Assembly: GCA_016713005.1 (NCBI GenBank) | Contig: JADJPY010000001.1 | Span: 434,001-498,000, forward strand | Source of the DNA: Ramlibacter sp. | Lineage (GTDB): Bacteria; Pseudomonadota; Gammaproteobacteria; Burkholderiales; Burkholderiaceae_C | Reading direction: 5' to 3' | DNA: 64,000 nt | Shown here: one piece after another, positions 28,030 to 36,896 of the stretch | Layout: each line of letters starts with the position of its first letter | Position numbering within the stretch: position 1 is the stretch's first letter | Position numbers and translations under genes: made by a program | Notes under the pieces: generated by a model | What the model saw: only the letters and a program-made list of their open reading frames with translations | Told to the model about the DNA's origin: nothing | The model's database searches: none

Positions 28030-28846
28030 GGCGCTGACGCAGGGGCCACTGGGGTCACCGGGCCCGATGGGCCCTCTGGGCACAGTACACGCGCCGTCCA
28101 GCCGCCAGCTGGACCTGCGCGACGCCGCTGCCATCCATCAGGCCGTCCGCCAGCTGCGCCCCGCCTTCGTCGTCAACTGCGCGGGCTACACCGATGTGGA
28201 CGGCGCCGAGGACAAACCGCAAGCTGCCGACGCCCTGAACCACCGGGCGGTTGCCACGCTTGCCCAGGCCTGCGACGCCGCCGGCGCGACGCTGGTGCAC
28301 TTCTCCACCGACTTTGTCTTTGACGGCGCGGCCGGGCGGCCCTACACCGAGGCGGATGAGGCCCGCCCGCTGGGCGTGTACGGCCAGACAAAGCTGGCGG
28401 GCGAGCGCGCCGTGCTGGCCAGCCCCGGCGCACACCTGGTGTTGCGGGTGAGCTGGCTGCACGGGCCCGGGGGGCGCAACTTCTTCAGCCAGGTGGGCCA
28501 GTGGCTGCAGGAGGAGCGCGAGCTGTCCGTGGTGGCCGACCAGGTGTCCGTCCCCAACCGCGTGGAGGCCATCGCCGCCGGGCTGGCCACGCTGCTGCAG
28601 CGGGCCGCGGCGGCGGAGCCCGGCTGGCTGGCCGCGCGGCGCGGGCTATACCACTTCAGCGCCGCGCAGGCGATGAGCCGGTTTGAGTTTGCGCAGCGCG
28701 AGGCGCAGCGCCTGGGCGCAGCGGCGCGGGCGCGGCTCGTCCCCGTGTCCGCGCAGGCGTTTGCGGGGCGCGCCCCCCGGCCCATGGCCAGCGTGCTCGA
28801 CAGCAGCCGGCTCCAAGCGGTTTTTGAGATAGAAATCGGGCTGTAG
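27944..28846 (+). CDS. rfbD: dTDP-4-dehydrorhamnose reductase
   Basis: Reduces dTDP-4-keto-6-deoxy-L-mannose to dTDP-L-rhamnose for surface polysaccharide. Rossmann motif LLLGASGLLGRAA near the N-terminus, VVNCAGYTDVDGAE, the STDFVFDG block and the catalytic YGQTK. About 300 residues. The TTG at 27944 is the only convenient start before the Rossmann motif and lies inside the preceding hydrolase gene. The last codons and the TAG stop (EIGL-stop) belong to a palindromic repeat. The other rml genes are not in this window. Confidence 0.85.
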   Translation: MNTNAHSPTATPAILLLGASGLLGRAAHEALTQGPLGSPGPMGPLGTVHAPSSRQLDLRDAAAIHQAVRQLRPAFVVNCAGYTDVDGAEDKPQAADALNHRAVATLAQACDAAGATLVHFSTDFVFDGAAGRPYTEADEARPLGVYGQTKLAGERAVLASPGAHLVLRVSWLHGPGGRNFFSQVGQWLQEERELSVVADQVSVPNRVEAIAAGLATLLQRAAAAEPGWLAARRGLYHFSAAQAMSRFEFAQREAQRLGAAARARLVPVSAQAFAGRAPRPMASVLDSSRLQAVFEIEIGL

Positions 28847-28886
28847 CCCGCATGGGTACTTGCTGACCCACTATAAAAACCATAGC
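28833..28886 (+). repeat. bipartite palindromic repeat at the rfbD 3' end
   Basis: Left module AAATCGGGCTGTAGCCCG with an internal hairpin, spacer, right core ACTATAAAAACCATAGC. The left module provides the rfbD stop codon (28844-28846). Confidence 0.8.
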
Positions 28887-28901
28887 AAAAAGCAGCAAAA
28901 C

Positions 28902-30002
28902 CTACCGCGCAGCGCCCTGCGCCAGCGCGCGCTGGCGCGAGGCCTCGCGCTCCGTCGCGTTGTTGGCTGCGTCCGCCGCCCCAGTGGGCCAGCCCGCCAG
29001 ATGACGCTGGGCAATCTGCCCCAGCGCGGCGATCCACCCGGCGTCGTCGTTCAGGCAGGGGATGTAGTGGAAAGCCTTGCCGCCGGCGTGCAAAAACGCC
29101 TCGCGGCCCTCTTGCGCGATTTCTTCCAGCGTCTCCAGGCAATCGGCCACAAAGCCGGGGCAGACCACATCCACCCGCGCCACGCCGGCGGCGCCCAGGG
29201 CGTGCAGCGTGGGCTCTGTAGCCGGCTCCAGCCATTTGGCCTTGCCAAAGCGGGACTGGAAGGTCACCACCCAGCGCTCGCGCGGCAGGCCCAGCGCCTG
29301 GGCCAGCAGGCGCGCCGTCTTGAGGCACTCGCAGTGGTAGGGGTCGCCCAGGTGCAGCGTGCGCTCGGGCACGCCGTGAAAGCTCACCACCAGGCGGTCG
29401 GGCTCGCCATTGGCCTGCCAGTGGCGGCGCACCGTACCGGCCAGCGCGGCGATGTAGCCCGCGTCGTCGTGGTAGCGGTTGACAAAGCGCAGCTCCGGCA
29501 GGTGGCGCACCTTGGCCGACCAGGCGCCCACGGCGTCGGCCACGCTGGCCGTGGTGGTGCCCGAGTACTGCGGGTAGGCGTTGAGCACCAGCACGCGCGT
29601 GGCGCCCGCGGACTTGAGGGCATCGAGCTGCGAGGCAATGGACGGGTTGCCGTAACGCATGGCCGCGCGCACCGGCACCGCGTGCCCCTGCGCGGCCAGC
29701 CAGGCCTGCAGGGCGGTGGCCTGGGCCTGCGTCCACACCCGCAGCGGCGAACCCCCGGGCATCCAGACCGATGCGTACTTGCCCGCCGATTTGGACGGCC
29801 GGGTGCGCAGGATGATGCCGTGCAGGATGGGCTTCCAGAGCCAGGGGGAGATCTCCACCACCCGCGGGTCTGACAAAAACTCCGCCAGGTAGCGGCGCAG
29901 GGCCGGGGCGGTGGGCGCGTCGGGCGTGCCCAGGTTGCACAGCAGCACGGCGGTCTGCCCCGCCTGGCCGTGGGTGTAATCGGGTTCGGTGGCAAAGCGC
30001 AT
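28902..30002 (-). CDS. hemH: ferrochelatase
   Basis: Inserts ferrous iron into protoporphyrin IX, the last step of heme synthesis, at the inner membrane. The 366-residue protein has LLCNLGTPDAPT at the start, the metal/porphyrin site VVSFHGVPERTL with the conserved His, the second-site acidic motif CLETLEEI, and the conserved CPGFVADCLET context. It converges with rfbD and is divergent from the HAD gene; only 18 bases separate its start from the HAD start. Confidence 0.95.
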   Translation of the reverse strand: MRFATEPDYTHGQAGQTAVLLCNLGTPDAPTAPALRRYLAEFLSDPRVVEISPWLWKPILHGIILRTRPSKSAGKYASVWMPGGSPLRVWTQAQATALQAWLAAQGHAVPVRAAMRYGNPSIASQLDALKSAGATRVLVLNAYPQYSGTTTASVADAVGAWSAKVRHLPELRFVNRYHDDAGYIAALAGTVRRHWQANGEPDRLVVSFHGVPERTLHLGDPYHCECLKTARLLAQALGLPRERWVVTFQSRFGKAKWLEPATEPTLHALGAAGVARVDVVCPGFVADCLETLEEIAQEGREAFLHAGGKAFHYIPCLNDDAGWIAALGQIAQRHLAGWPTGAADAANNATEREASRQRALAQGAAR

Positions 30003-30020
30003 GCGGTATTCTCGCCCAGC

Positions 30021-30725
30021 ATGCTTGACCTATCGCGCATCAGGGCCGTGAGCATTGATCTGGATGACACGCTGTGGCCCATCCTGCCAACCATCGAAAG
30101 GGCCGAGAAAGCCCTTCACGACTGGCTGGCCGCGCATGCCCCCATGACGGCGGCGCTGTTCTCCAGCCCGGCGGCGCTGCGCGAGATCCGCGACTACATG
30201 GCCGCCAACCGGCGCGACCTGCGCCACGACCTGAGCGCCGTGCGCCGCGAGTCCATCCGCCTGGCGCTGTACCGCGCCGGCGAGAACCCCCTGATGGCCG
30301 AGGCGGCTTTTGAAGTCTTTTTTGCCGAACGCCAGCGCGTGCAACTGTTTGAGGACGCGCTGCCCGCGCTGGAGTTTCTGGCCGCGCGCTACCCGCTGGT
30401 GAGCTTGTCCAACGGCAATGCCGATGTCAACCGGGTGGGGCTGGGCGCGTATTTCCAAGCGGCCATCACCGCCCGCGAGTTTGGGGTGGGCAAGCCCGAC
30501 CCAAGGATCTTCCACGCCGCAGCCGGCGCGGTGGACCTGATGCCCGGCAATGTGCTGCATGTGGGCGACGACGCCACGCTGGACGCGCTGGGCGCGCTGA
30601 ACGCAGGCATGCAGGCCGTGTGGGTGAACCGCGCCGACCACCTGTGGCCCCACGAGGTGGACGAGCCCCTGTGCGTGAGCACCCTGACCGAGCTGTGTGC
30701 GCTGCTGGAGCCGCGGAACGGCTGA
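30021..30725 (+). CDS. HAD-superfamily hydrolase (phosphatase)
   Basis: A haloacid-dehalogenase fold phosphatase. Nucleophile motif DLDDTLW near the N-terminus, motif II VSLSNGN, motif III Lys in GVGKPDPRIF, motif IV HVGDDATLD. 234 residues counting from ATG 30021. The cap domain is helical (residues about 20-95). The physiological substrate is unknown; relatives act on sugar phosphates, FMN or phosphoglycolate. It may share a divergent promoter with hemH. Confidence 0.88.
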   Translation: MLDLSRIRAVSIDLDDTLWPILPTIERAEKALHDWLAAHAPMTAALFSSPAALREIRDYMAANRRDLRHDLSAVRRESIRLALYRAGENPLMAEAAFEVFFAERQRVQLFEDALPALEFLAARYPLVSLSNGNADVNRVGLGAYFQAAITAREFGVGKPDPRIFHAAAGAVDLMPGNVLHVGDDATLDALGALNAGMQAVWVNRADHLWPHEVDEPLCVSTLTELCALLEPRNG

Positions 30726-30734
30726 ATTTATGCC

Positions 30735-30788
30735 AAATCGGGCTGTAGGCCGCATGGGAGCTTGCTGACCCACTATCAAAAGAATAGC
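30735..30788 (+). repeat. bipartite palindromic repeat after the HAD gene
   Basis: AAATCGGGCTGTAGGCCGC, spacer, and CACTATCAAAAGAATAGC; nearly identical in layout to the copy at 28833. Intergenic, nine bases after the HAD stop. Confidence 0.8.
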
Positions 30789-30792
30789 GACT

Positions 30793-30823
30793 GGGAGCAC
30801 AAAGACCTACGGTTTGTGCTCCC
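30793..30823. terminator. perfect 11-bp hairpin between convergent genes
   Basis: GGGAGCACAAA (30793-30803) and TTTGTGCTCCC (30813-30823) around a nine-base loop. It lies between the HAD gene (+) and cusF (-). A long T-run is absent, so a bidirectional terminator role is inferred from position. Confidence 0.5.
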
Positions 30824-30852
30824 CTAGGCGTGAAATACCCAGTTCGGCGCGT

Positions 30853-31200
30853 CTATTTGATCGCCGTGATGACATGCCCCTTCGTGCTCTGCACAAACTC
30901 GAAGTCCACCTTCTTGCCCACGGGCAACCTGTCGAGCAGCATCTTGTCATTGACCATGAAGCCCATGGTCATTGGAGGCCAGTTCATGCTGATGACCGCC
31001 TCATGGGAGAGCGTGACGACGCCCGTTTTGGGATCGACCTTCTTGACCACGCCCGTGGCCTTGTGAGTTGCTTGGGCTTCAGCTAACGGCTTCATGGCTG
31101 AGTCCATGGGTTTCATATCTCCCATTTTTTGCTGGGCCAAGACTGCAGTGGCGGGCAACAACAATGCGGTTACGAGAGCCGAGTACGAGAACTTTTTCAT
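30853..31200 (-). CDS. cusF: CusF-like periplasmic copper-binding protein
   Basis: A periplasmic metallochaperone that hands Cu(I)/Ag(I) to the CusCBA pump. Signal peptide MKKFSYSALVTALLLPATAVLA. The OB-fold domain has the Trp/Met metal site MNWPPMTMGF, as in CusF. 115 residues. It is at the 3' end of the efflux locus on the same strand. CusB in this locus carries a second CusF-like domain, so the chaperone function is doubled. Confidence 0.9.
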   Translation of the reverse strand: MKKFSYSALVTALLLPATAVLAQQKMGDMKPMDSAMKPLAEAQATHKATGVVKKVDPKTGVVTLSHEAVISMNWPPMTMGFMVNDKMLLDRLPVGKKVDFEFVQSTKGHVITAIK

Positions 31201-31327
31201 TTGAATTTCCTTGGGTGAAATGGTTTGAGCGAAACCGACGCTTGACGGGATTGAGAGATTTACCTGTCACGACAGCGCCGCCATGGTCAATGCTGAGTTG
31301 CCAGCCATAGCGACGCGGTCTACACGC

Positions 31328-31648
31328 TCAGACATGGGTGACTGAGTTGATCTGGGTCATGCCACTCTTGGCCGCCGCCTCTTTGCATGCCTTCATTTCT
31401 GCATCAAAGGCTTCTTTGCGCTTCGCATTCAAATAGGGCGTGGTCTGGGCACGCGGCCCATGGTCAAGTGGCAGGACAAGTCGCTTCTGCGAACACTTCT
31501 CCAGTGGCGTTACAGCTTCCGCTTTGACGGGCTGAACCTGAGCATGCTTACGCGCCTGCTCGATGGCCTGCCAGTCAGGGGCTGCGAATGCCGACAGCGC
31601 GGCTCCAAGGGTGGCAATGCCAACCAGTGTTGTGACTAACGTTTTCAT
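31328..31648 (-). CDS. small secreted protein of the copper efflux locus, unknown
   Basis: 106 residues with a clear signal peptide (TTLVGIATLGAALSAFA). The mature part is charged, Lys/Glu-rich and holds two cysteines (PLEKCSQK and EMKACKEA) that could form a disulfide. I do not recognise the family. It sits between cusF and another unknown small gene, in the same orientation, so a periplasmic role in metal handling is plausible but only by position. Confidence 0.65.
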   Translation of the reverse strand: MKTLVTTLVGIATLGAALSAFAAPDWQAIEQARKHAQVQPVKAEAVTPLEKCSQKRLVLPLDHGPRAQTTPYLNAKRKEAFDAEMKACKEAAAKSGMTQINSVTHV

Positions 31649-31702
31649 GATGAACTCCTGTGGAAGATGAATAGAACGGTGTTTTTAAAACTCCGCCGTC
31701 TA

Positions 31703-32086
31703 TCAATTCAGCCACCTGGAGAATTCAATGCGCACTGGCAATCGCGGATGCCAAACGCCTGGATCAAAAGTCCATACCGTATCTACCCGTGCTGTGGCGT
31801 GAACTTGCCAATATGGTGCTTGGGTCTCTATGCTTTCGCCGCTAATCTCCAGCGTAACCGGCGCTGGCGCGACGTAGCATCGTGCACAGGGTGCGAAATC
31901 AACAGCATTCGGCATTGAATCCGACGACATGCCGGATGCCACCATGGCCATGGCCTCGGATCTTGCGGCCGTTGAGGCCTGGGCTCCCGCCCCGAAAAGC
32001 AATAGACACAGGTACAGCCCGGCACCAATCACAACACGCCAGCACCGTGTCTGCAAAGCGGGCAAGGTGTGATTAGGCGGAAGCAC
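31703..32086 (-). CDS. small membrane-anchored protein overlapping the cusA 3' end, unknown
   Basis: 127 residues from a GTG at 32086, overlapping the end of cusA by 14 bases and so probably coupled to it. One hydrophobic segment (VVIGAGLYLCLLLFGAGAQA) forms a signal or anchor. The mature part has a Cys pair FAPCARCYVAP and Met/Ser-rich MAMVASGMSSDSM, features consistent with soft-metal contact. No family was recognised. Confidence 0.6.
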   Translation of the reverse strand: MLPPNHTLPALQTRCWRVVIGAGLYLCLLLFGAGAQASTAARSEAMAMVASGMSSDSMPNAVDFAPCARCYVAPAPVTLEISGESIETQAPYWQVHATARVDTVWTFDPGVWHPRLPVRIEFSRWLN

Positions 32087-35000
32087 GGCTGCGCCTCCAG
32101 AACGCCCACCCTGACGCTTGCTGTGCGCGTGGACGACGCATCAGCAGGTACACCGCAGGCACCACAAACATGGACAGCAACGGCGCAGTAATCATCCCGC
32201 CCACCATGGGCGCAGCAATGCGTTGCATCACCTCTGATCCGGTACCCGTTCCCCACATGATGGGGAACAGCCCAGCCAGAATCACAGCCACCGTCATGGC
32301 CTTGGGCCGTACCCGCAACACCGCCCCTTCGCGGATGGCGTCCAGCAAATCGTCGGTGGTGGTCTGGCCCTGTGCGATGCGTGCATCCCAAGCATGTTTG
32401 AGGTACAGCAGCATGATGACCCCAAACTCTGCCGACACCCCGGCCAGCGCAATGAAACCCACGGCACCCGCCACCGACAGGTTGTAGCCCAGCAGGTACA
32501 GCAGCCAGATGCCCCCAATCAACGCAAAGGGCAGCGTAGCCATAATGAGCAGGGCCTCATCAAACCGCTGGAACGTCAGGTACAGCAGCACAAAGATGAT
32601 GAGCAGCGTGAACGGCACCACCACCTTGAGCTTGGCTGTGGCACGCTCCAGAAACTCGAACTGCCCTGACCACGACACCGAGTAACCCGCAGGCAAGGTC
32701 ACTTTCTCTGCAACGGCCTTTTGCATGTCTTGCACCGCAGAACGCAGGTCCCGCCCGCGAATGTCCACATACACCCAGCCGGACAAGCGGGCGTTTTCGC
32801 TGCGCAGCATGGGCGGGCCATCCGTGATACGGATGTCGGCCACGTCGGACAGCACCAGCCGCTGGCCGCGCTCTGTGGTGATGGGCAGCACACGCAGCTT
32901 TTCCAGCGAATCGCGGATCTCACGGGGATAGCGCATGTTGATGGGGAAGCGTTGCAAGCCCTCCACCGTCTCGCCAATGTTGTCGCCCCCCACCGCAGAG
33001 GTGATGACGGACTGCACATCGGCGATGTTCATGCCAAAGCGGGCGGCAGCGTCGCGGTTGATGTTCACGTCCACATAGCGTCCGCCCGTCAAGCGTTCAG
33101 CCAGCGCGCTGCTGACACCGGGCACGTCTTTGAGCGCCTTTTCGATCTCGCCGGTGAGGCGGTCGATGGTGGCCAGGTCGGTCCCGGCCACTTTGACCCC
33201 CACCGGGCTCTTGATGCCGGTGGCCAGCATGTCGATACGATTGCGAATGGGTGGCACCCAGATGTTGGCCAGGCCGGGCACCTTGACGATGCGGTCCAGT
33301 TCGTCCACCAGTTTGTCCTGCGTCATGCCGGGCCGCCATTGGTCTTTGGGCTTGAACTGGATGGTGGTCTCGAACATCTCCATGGGTGCGGGGTCGGTGG
33401 CGGTTTCGGCGCGGCCTGCTTTGCCGTAGACGCTCAACACCTCGGGCACGGTTTTGATGAGGCGGTCGGTCTGTTGCAGCAGTTCGCTGGCTTTGCCTGC
33501 GGAGAGCCCCGGCAGTGCGGACGGCATGTAGAGCAAGTCACCCTCGTCCAGGCGTGGCATGAACTCACCACCAATGTGCTGGAGCGGCCACAGGCTCAAG
33601 CCCAGCAGCAGCGCAGCGATTGCCAGCGTGGCCTTGGGCCAGGCCAGCACCACATTCAGCAGCGGGCGATACACAGCAATCAAAAAGCGGTTCAGCGGGT
33701 TGGCCTTTTCATCCGGGATGCGGCCCCGAATCAGGTAGCCCATCAACACCGGGATCAGCGTGACCGACAACGCCGCTGCCGCCGCCATGGCGTAGGTCTT
33801 GGTGAAGGCCAGCGGTGAGAACAAACGCCCCTCCTGTGCTTCCAGTGTGAACACAGGGATGAACGACAAGGTGATGATGAGCAGCGAGAAGAACAGCGCA
33901 GGGCCGACCTCGGCCGCCGAATCGCCAATCACCCGCCAGCGGGCATCACCGTCCAGCTTTTGATCCGGGTGCGCATGGCTCCAGTGCTCCAGATGTTTAT
34001 GGGCGTTTTCGATCATCACCACGGCGGCATCCACCATGGCGCCGATGGCGATGGCAATCCCGCCCAGCGACATGATGTTGGCATTCACGCCCTGGTAATG
34101 CATGACGATGAACGCGGCCAGAATGCCCAGCGGCAAGGACACGATGGCGACCAGGGCCGAACGCAAGTGAAACAGGAAGATGAAGCAGACCACGGCCACC
34201 ACGGCAAACTCTTCCAGCAGCTTGTGGCCCAGGTTTTCCACCGCCCGCTCAATCAGCCCGGATCGGTCGTAGACGGGAACGATTTCCACGCCCTTGGGCA
34301 GGCTGGATTGCAGGCTTTTGAGCTTGGCCTTGACGGCGGCAATGGTCTCCAGCGCGTTCTTGCCCGAGCGCATCACAATCACGCCGCCTGCGGCTTCGCC
34401 TTCGCCATCGAGTTCACCAATGCCTCGACGCATCTCCGGCCCGAGCTGGATGCGCGCCACGTCACCCAGGCGCACCGAGACACCTGCGGCCGTGGTCATC
34501 AGCGGTAGCTTGCGGAAGTCGTCCAACGATTGCAGGTAGCCGCTGGCGCGCACCATGTATTCGGCCTCGCCCAGCTCCAGCACCGAACCACCGGCTTCCT
34601 GGTTGCCTTTCTGAATGGCTTCAACCACTTTGCTGTGCGGGATGCCGTAGGCCGCCAGCTTGTCCGGTTGCAGCACGATCTGGTACTGGCGCACCATGCC
34701 GCCCACGCTGGCCACCTCCGCCACATTGGGCACGGTCTTGAGTTCGTACTTGAGGAACCAGTCTTGCAGCGCCCGCAGCTGGGACGCGTCCTGTGTGCCC
34801 GAGCGGTCCACCAGCGCATACTGGTAAATCCAGCCGACGCCGGTGGCATCTGGCCCTAGCGTGGCTTTGGCGCCGGGCGGCAGGCGTGATTGCACCTGGT
34901 TCAGGTACTCCAGCACGCGGGAGCGTGCCCAGTACAAGTCGGTACCGTCTTCAAACAACACGTAGACAAACGAGTCGCCAAAGAAGGAGTAACCACGCAC

Positions 35001-35243
35001 CGTCTTGGCCCCCGGTACCGACAGCATGGTGGTGGTCAGCGGGTAGGTGATCTGGTTCTCGACGATGCGCGGTGCCTGGCCGGGATAGCTGGTGCGGATG
35101 ATGACTTGCACGTCCGACAAGTCGGGCAAGGCATCCAGCGGTGTGCGCATCACGGAATAGACACCCCAGGCCGCCACGATCAAGGTCGCCAGCAACACCA
35201 AAAAGCGATTGCCGATAGACCAGCGGATGAGCCTGGCGATCAT
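32073..35243 (-). CDS. cusA: CusA-type heavy-metal efflux RND pump
   Basis: The inner-membrane RND transporter that exports Cu(I)/Ag(I) (or a related cation) through the CusCBA complex using proton motive force. From ATG 35243 it has 1056 residues: TM1 MIARLIRWSIGNRFLVLL, then two large periplasmic loops and a second transmembrane block from about residue 470. The proton-relay segment GAMVDAAVVMIENAHK has the heavy-metal RND signature. Met-rich sites such as APMEMFET fit CusA monovalent-metal selectivity. The start overlaps the cusB stop by four bases. The open frame upstream to 35426 is cusB in another frame. Confidence 0.94.
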   Translation of the reverse strand: MIARLIRWSIGNRFLVLLATLIVAAWGVYSVMRTPLDALPDLSDVQVIIRTSYPGQAPRIVENQITYPLTTTMLSVPGAKTVRGYSFFGDSFVYVLFEDGTDLYWARSRVLEYLNQVQSRLPPGAKATLGPDATGVGWIYQYALVDRSGTQDASQLRALQDWFLKYELKTVPNVAEVASVGGMVRQYQIVLQPDKLAAYGIPHSKVVEAIQKGNQEAGGSVLELGEAEYMVRASGYLQSLDDFRKLPLMTTAAGVSVRLGDVARIQLGPEMRRGIGELDGEGEAAGGVIVMRSGKNALETIAAVKAKLKSLQSSLPKGVEIVPVYDRSGLIERAVENLGHKLLEEFAVVAVVCFIFLFHLRSALVAIVSLPLGILAAFIVMHYQGVNANIMSLGGIAIAIGAMVDAAVVMIENAHKHLEHWSHAHPDQKLDGDARWRVIGDSAAEVGPALFFSLLIITLSFIPVFTLEAQEGRLFSPLAFTKTYAMAAAAALSVTLIPVLMGYLIRGRIPDEKANPLNRFLIAVYRPLLNVVLAWPKATLAIAALLLGLSLWPLQHIGGEFMPRLDEGDLLYMPSALPGLSAGKASELLQQTDRLIKTVPEVLSVYGKAGRAETATDPAPMEMFETTIQFKPKDQWRPGMTQDKLVDELDRIVKVPGLANIWVPPIRNRIDMLATGIKSPVGVKVAGTDLATIDRLTGEIEKALKDVPGVSSALAERLTGGRYVDVNINRDAAARFGMNIADVQSVITSAVGGDNIGETVEGLQRFPINMRYPREIRDSLEKLRVLPITTERGQRLVLSDVADIRITDGPPMLRSENARLSGWVYVDIRGRDLRSAVQDMQKAVAEKVTLPAGYSVSWSGQFEFLERATAKLKVVVPFTLLIIFVLLYLTFQRFDEALLIMATLPFALIGGIWLLYLLGYNLSVAGAVGFIALAGVSAEFGVIMLLYLKHAWDARIAQGQTTTDDLLDAIREGAVLRVRPKAMTVAVILAGLFPIMWGTGTGSEVMQRIAAPMVGGMITAPLLSMFVVPAVYLLMRRPRAQQASGWAFWRRSRASA

Positions 35244-36895
35244 GGCTTGCTCCCGGCTGGTTGGGTTGTGGCCGCTTTGGGCTCGGGGGCCATCGCGCTG
35301 ATTCGGGTGATTTGCGGCAGCCCCTCGGCGTCCATGTAGAACTCGAAGCTCACCTTGTCGCCCGGCTCCAGATTGCGTGGCTTGCCACTGGTGGGCAGTT
35401 TGAAGTCCATGGTCATCGCACCCCATTTGAGCGACGGGATCGGTCCATGGGCGAGCGTGATGCTGTCTTTGCCGATGGCTTCAATCCTGGCTTCGCCGTC
35501 ATGGCGGGGCGCGGTGTTGGCAGCGGTTTGCTTGGGTGCGTCGTTGAGGCGAGCCTCTACCCCTTTCAAACTGGCTTCCGAGTCAATCAGGAACTGCGAC
35601 GACACCACCACGCGCTGCCCGGCTTGCAGTCCACGCAAGATGGAGGTTTGGCCGTTGCTCTCGATGCCGATTTCCACCTCGACCGGGCGGAACTTACCTT
35701 TGTCCTCGGCCAGCATCACCACCACGCGCTTGCCGGTCTGGATGACGGCTTCGGTGGGGATCAACAGGGATTTTTCGGCCCGCATGTCCATGAACTGCAT
35801 GTTGACGAACATGCCGGGCACCAGCACATTGCCGGGGTTGGGCAGCTCCACGCGGGCTTTGAGTGTGCGGGTCGCGGCATTTACCTCGGGCAATATCGCT
35901 TGCACTGTGCCGCGCAGATTGGTGCCGGGTGCGGCTGCGCTGTTGGCTTGTACCTTGGTGCCGGGGCGAACCAAGGCAGCCTGGCTCTCGGGCACCTCGG
36001 CGTTAGCCCATACGCTACTCAGGCCGTTGATACGGAACAGCGTGGCACCCGGCATCACTGTCATGCCTTCACGGGCCATCAGTTCCACCACCACGCCGCC
36101 TATCGGGGCGACGAGTGTGATGCGAGGCTGGGTCTTGCCGCTGCTTTCCACCACTCGAACTTGTTCCTCGCTCATGCCCACTTGGCGCATGCGCTGGCGG
36201 GCACCGTCAACCAACGTTGCCAAGTCTGTGCCTTGCATGCGCCGAACCGACAGAAATTCCTCCTGCGCTGCAATCCAGTCGGGCACATAAAGTTCAGCCA
36301 GGGCTTGGCCTTTGCTCACACGGTCCAAGGTGGCGCGAACATGCAGGCGCTCGATGTAGCCGGTGGCACGGGCCTGCACAAAGGCCTGGTCGCGTTCATT
36401 GAAAGCGATGTTGCCCACGGCTGAAACTTGTGGTGACAGCGTGCCTTCGGTGACTTCGGCAGTCCGTACCCCCAGGTTTTGCTGGATGCGTGGGCTGACC
36501 GTGACCTTGCTGCCATCGCTGCCTGCATCCCCGTCGGCATAGACCGGCACCAGCATCATGTCCATGAAGGGGGACTTGGCGGGCCTGTCGAACTTGTTGC
36601 CCGGCACCATGGGGTCATGGTAATAAAGCACCTTGCGTCCGGTGTCTGGATCAACATCGCCAGCCTTGAGGCCTGTTGTGATGTGGCGGCGTGTGGCGTC
36701 TTCGCCTTCTGCAATGCTTTGAGGAACCGCACCGGGCGCGGTGCTGGTTGGTGCCGCGTTGGCCCCCGGCGATGAGGCTGACGGTGCCGCCATGCCCATG
36801 CCGCGCTGCATCCCCACGGTGTAAAGCCCGTAACCGCTCGCGGCGAGTGCGCCCGCACCGACCAAGCCGATCAGCAATGGTTTGAGTTTTGTCAT
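35240..36895 (-). CDS. cusB: CusB-type membrane fusion protein with C-terminal CusF domain
   Basis: The periplasmic adaptor linking pump and outer-membrane channel. An N-terminal anchor helix (LLIGLVGAGALAASGYGLY) is followed by a heavy-metal-binding domain (YYHDPMVPGNKFDRPAKSPFMDMMLVP is its conserved region), then hairpin, lipoyl and beta-barrel parts. The last ~90 residues form a CusF-like domain with LKWGAMTMDF, so chaperone and adaptor are fused. 551 residues. It starts two bases from the cusC stop. Confidence 0.93.
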   Translation of the reverse strand: MTKLKPLLIGLVGAGALAASGYGLYTVGMQRGMGMAAPSASSPGANAAPTSTAPGAVPQSIAEGEDATRRHITTGLKAGDVDPDTGRKVLYYHDPMVPGNKFDRPAKSPFMDMMLVPVYADGDAGSDGSKVTVSPRIQQNLGVRTAEVTEGTLSPQVSAVGNIAFNERDQAFVQARATGYIERLHVRATLDRVSKGQALAELYVPDWIAAQEEFLSVRRMQGTDLATLVDGARQRMRQVGMSEEQVRVVESSGKTQPRITLVAPIGGVVVELMAREGMTVMPGATLFRINGLSSVWANAEVPESQAALVRPGTKVQANSAAAPGTNLRGTVQAILPEVNAATRTLKARVELPNPGNVLVPGMFVNMQFMDMRAEKSLLIPTEAVIQTGKRVVVMLAEDKGKFRPVEVEIGIESNGQTSILRGLQAGQRVVVSSQFLIDSEASLKGVEARLNDAPKQTAANTAPRHDGEARIEAIGKDSITLAHGPIPSLKWGAMTMDFKLPTSGKPRNLEPGDKVSFEFYMDAEGLPQITRISAMAPEPKAATTQPAGSKP

Positions 36896-36896
36896 G

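Noticed and set aside
30735..30788. Possible insertion-sequence end
   Set aside because: The element recurs as a short bipartite palindrome with no transposase and no target duplication seen.
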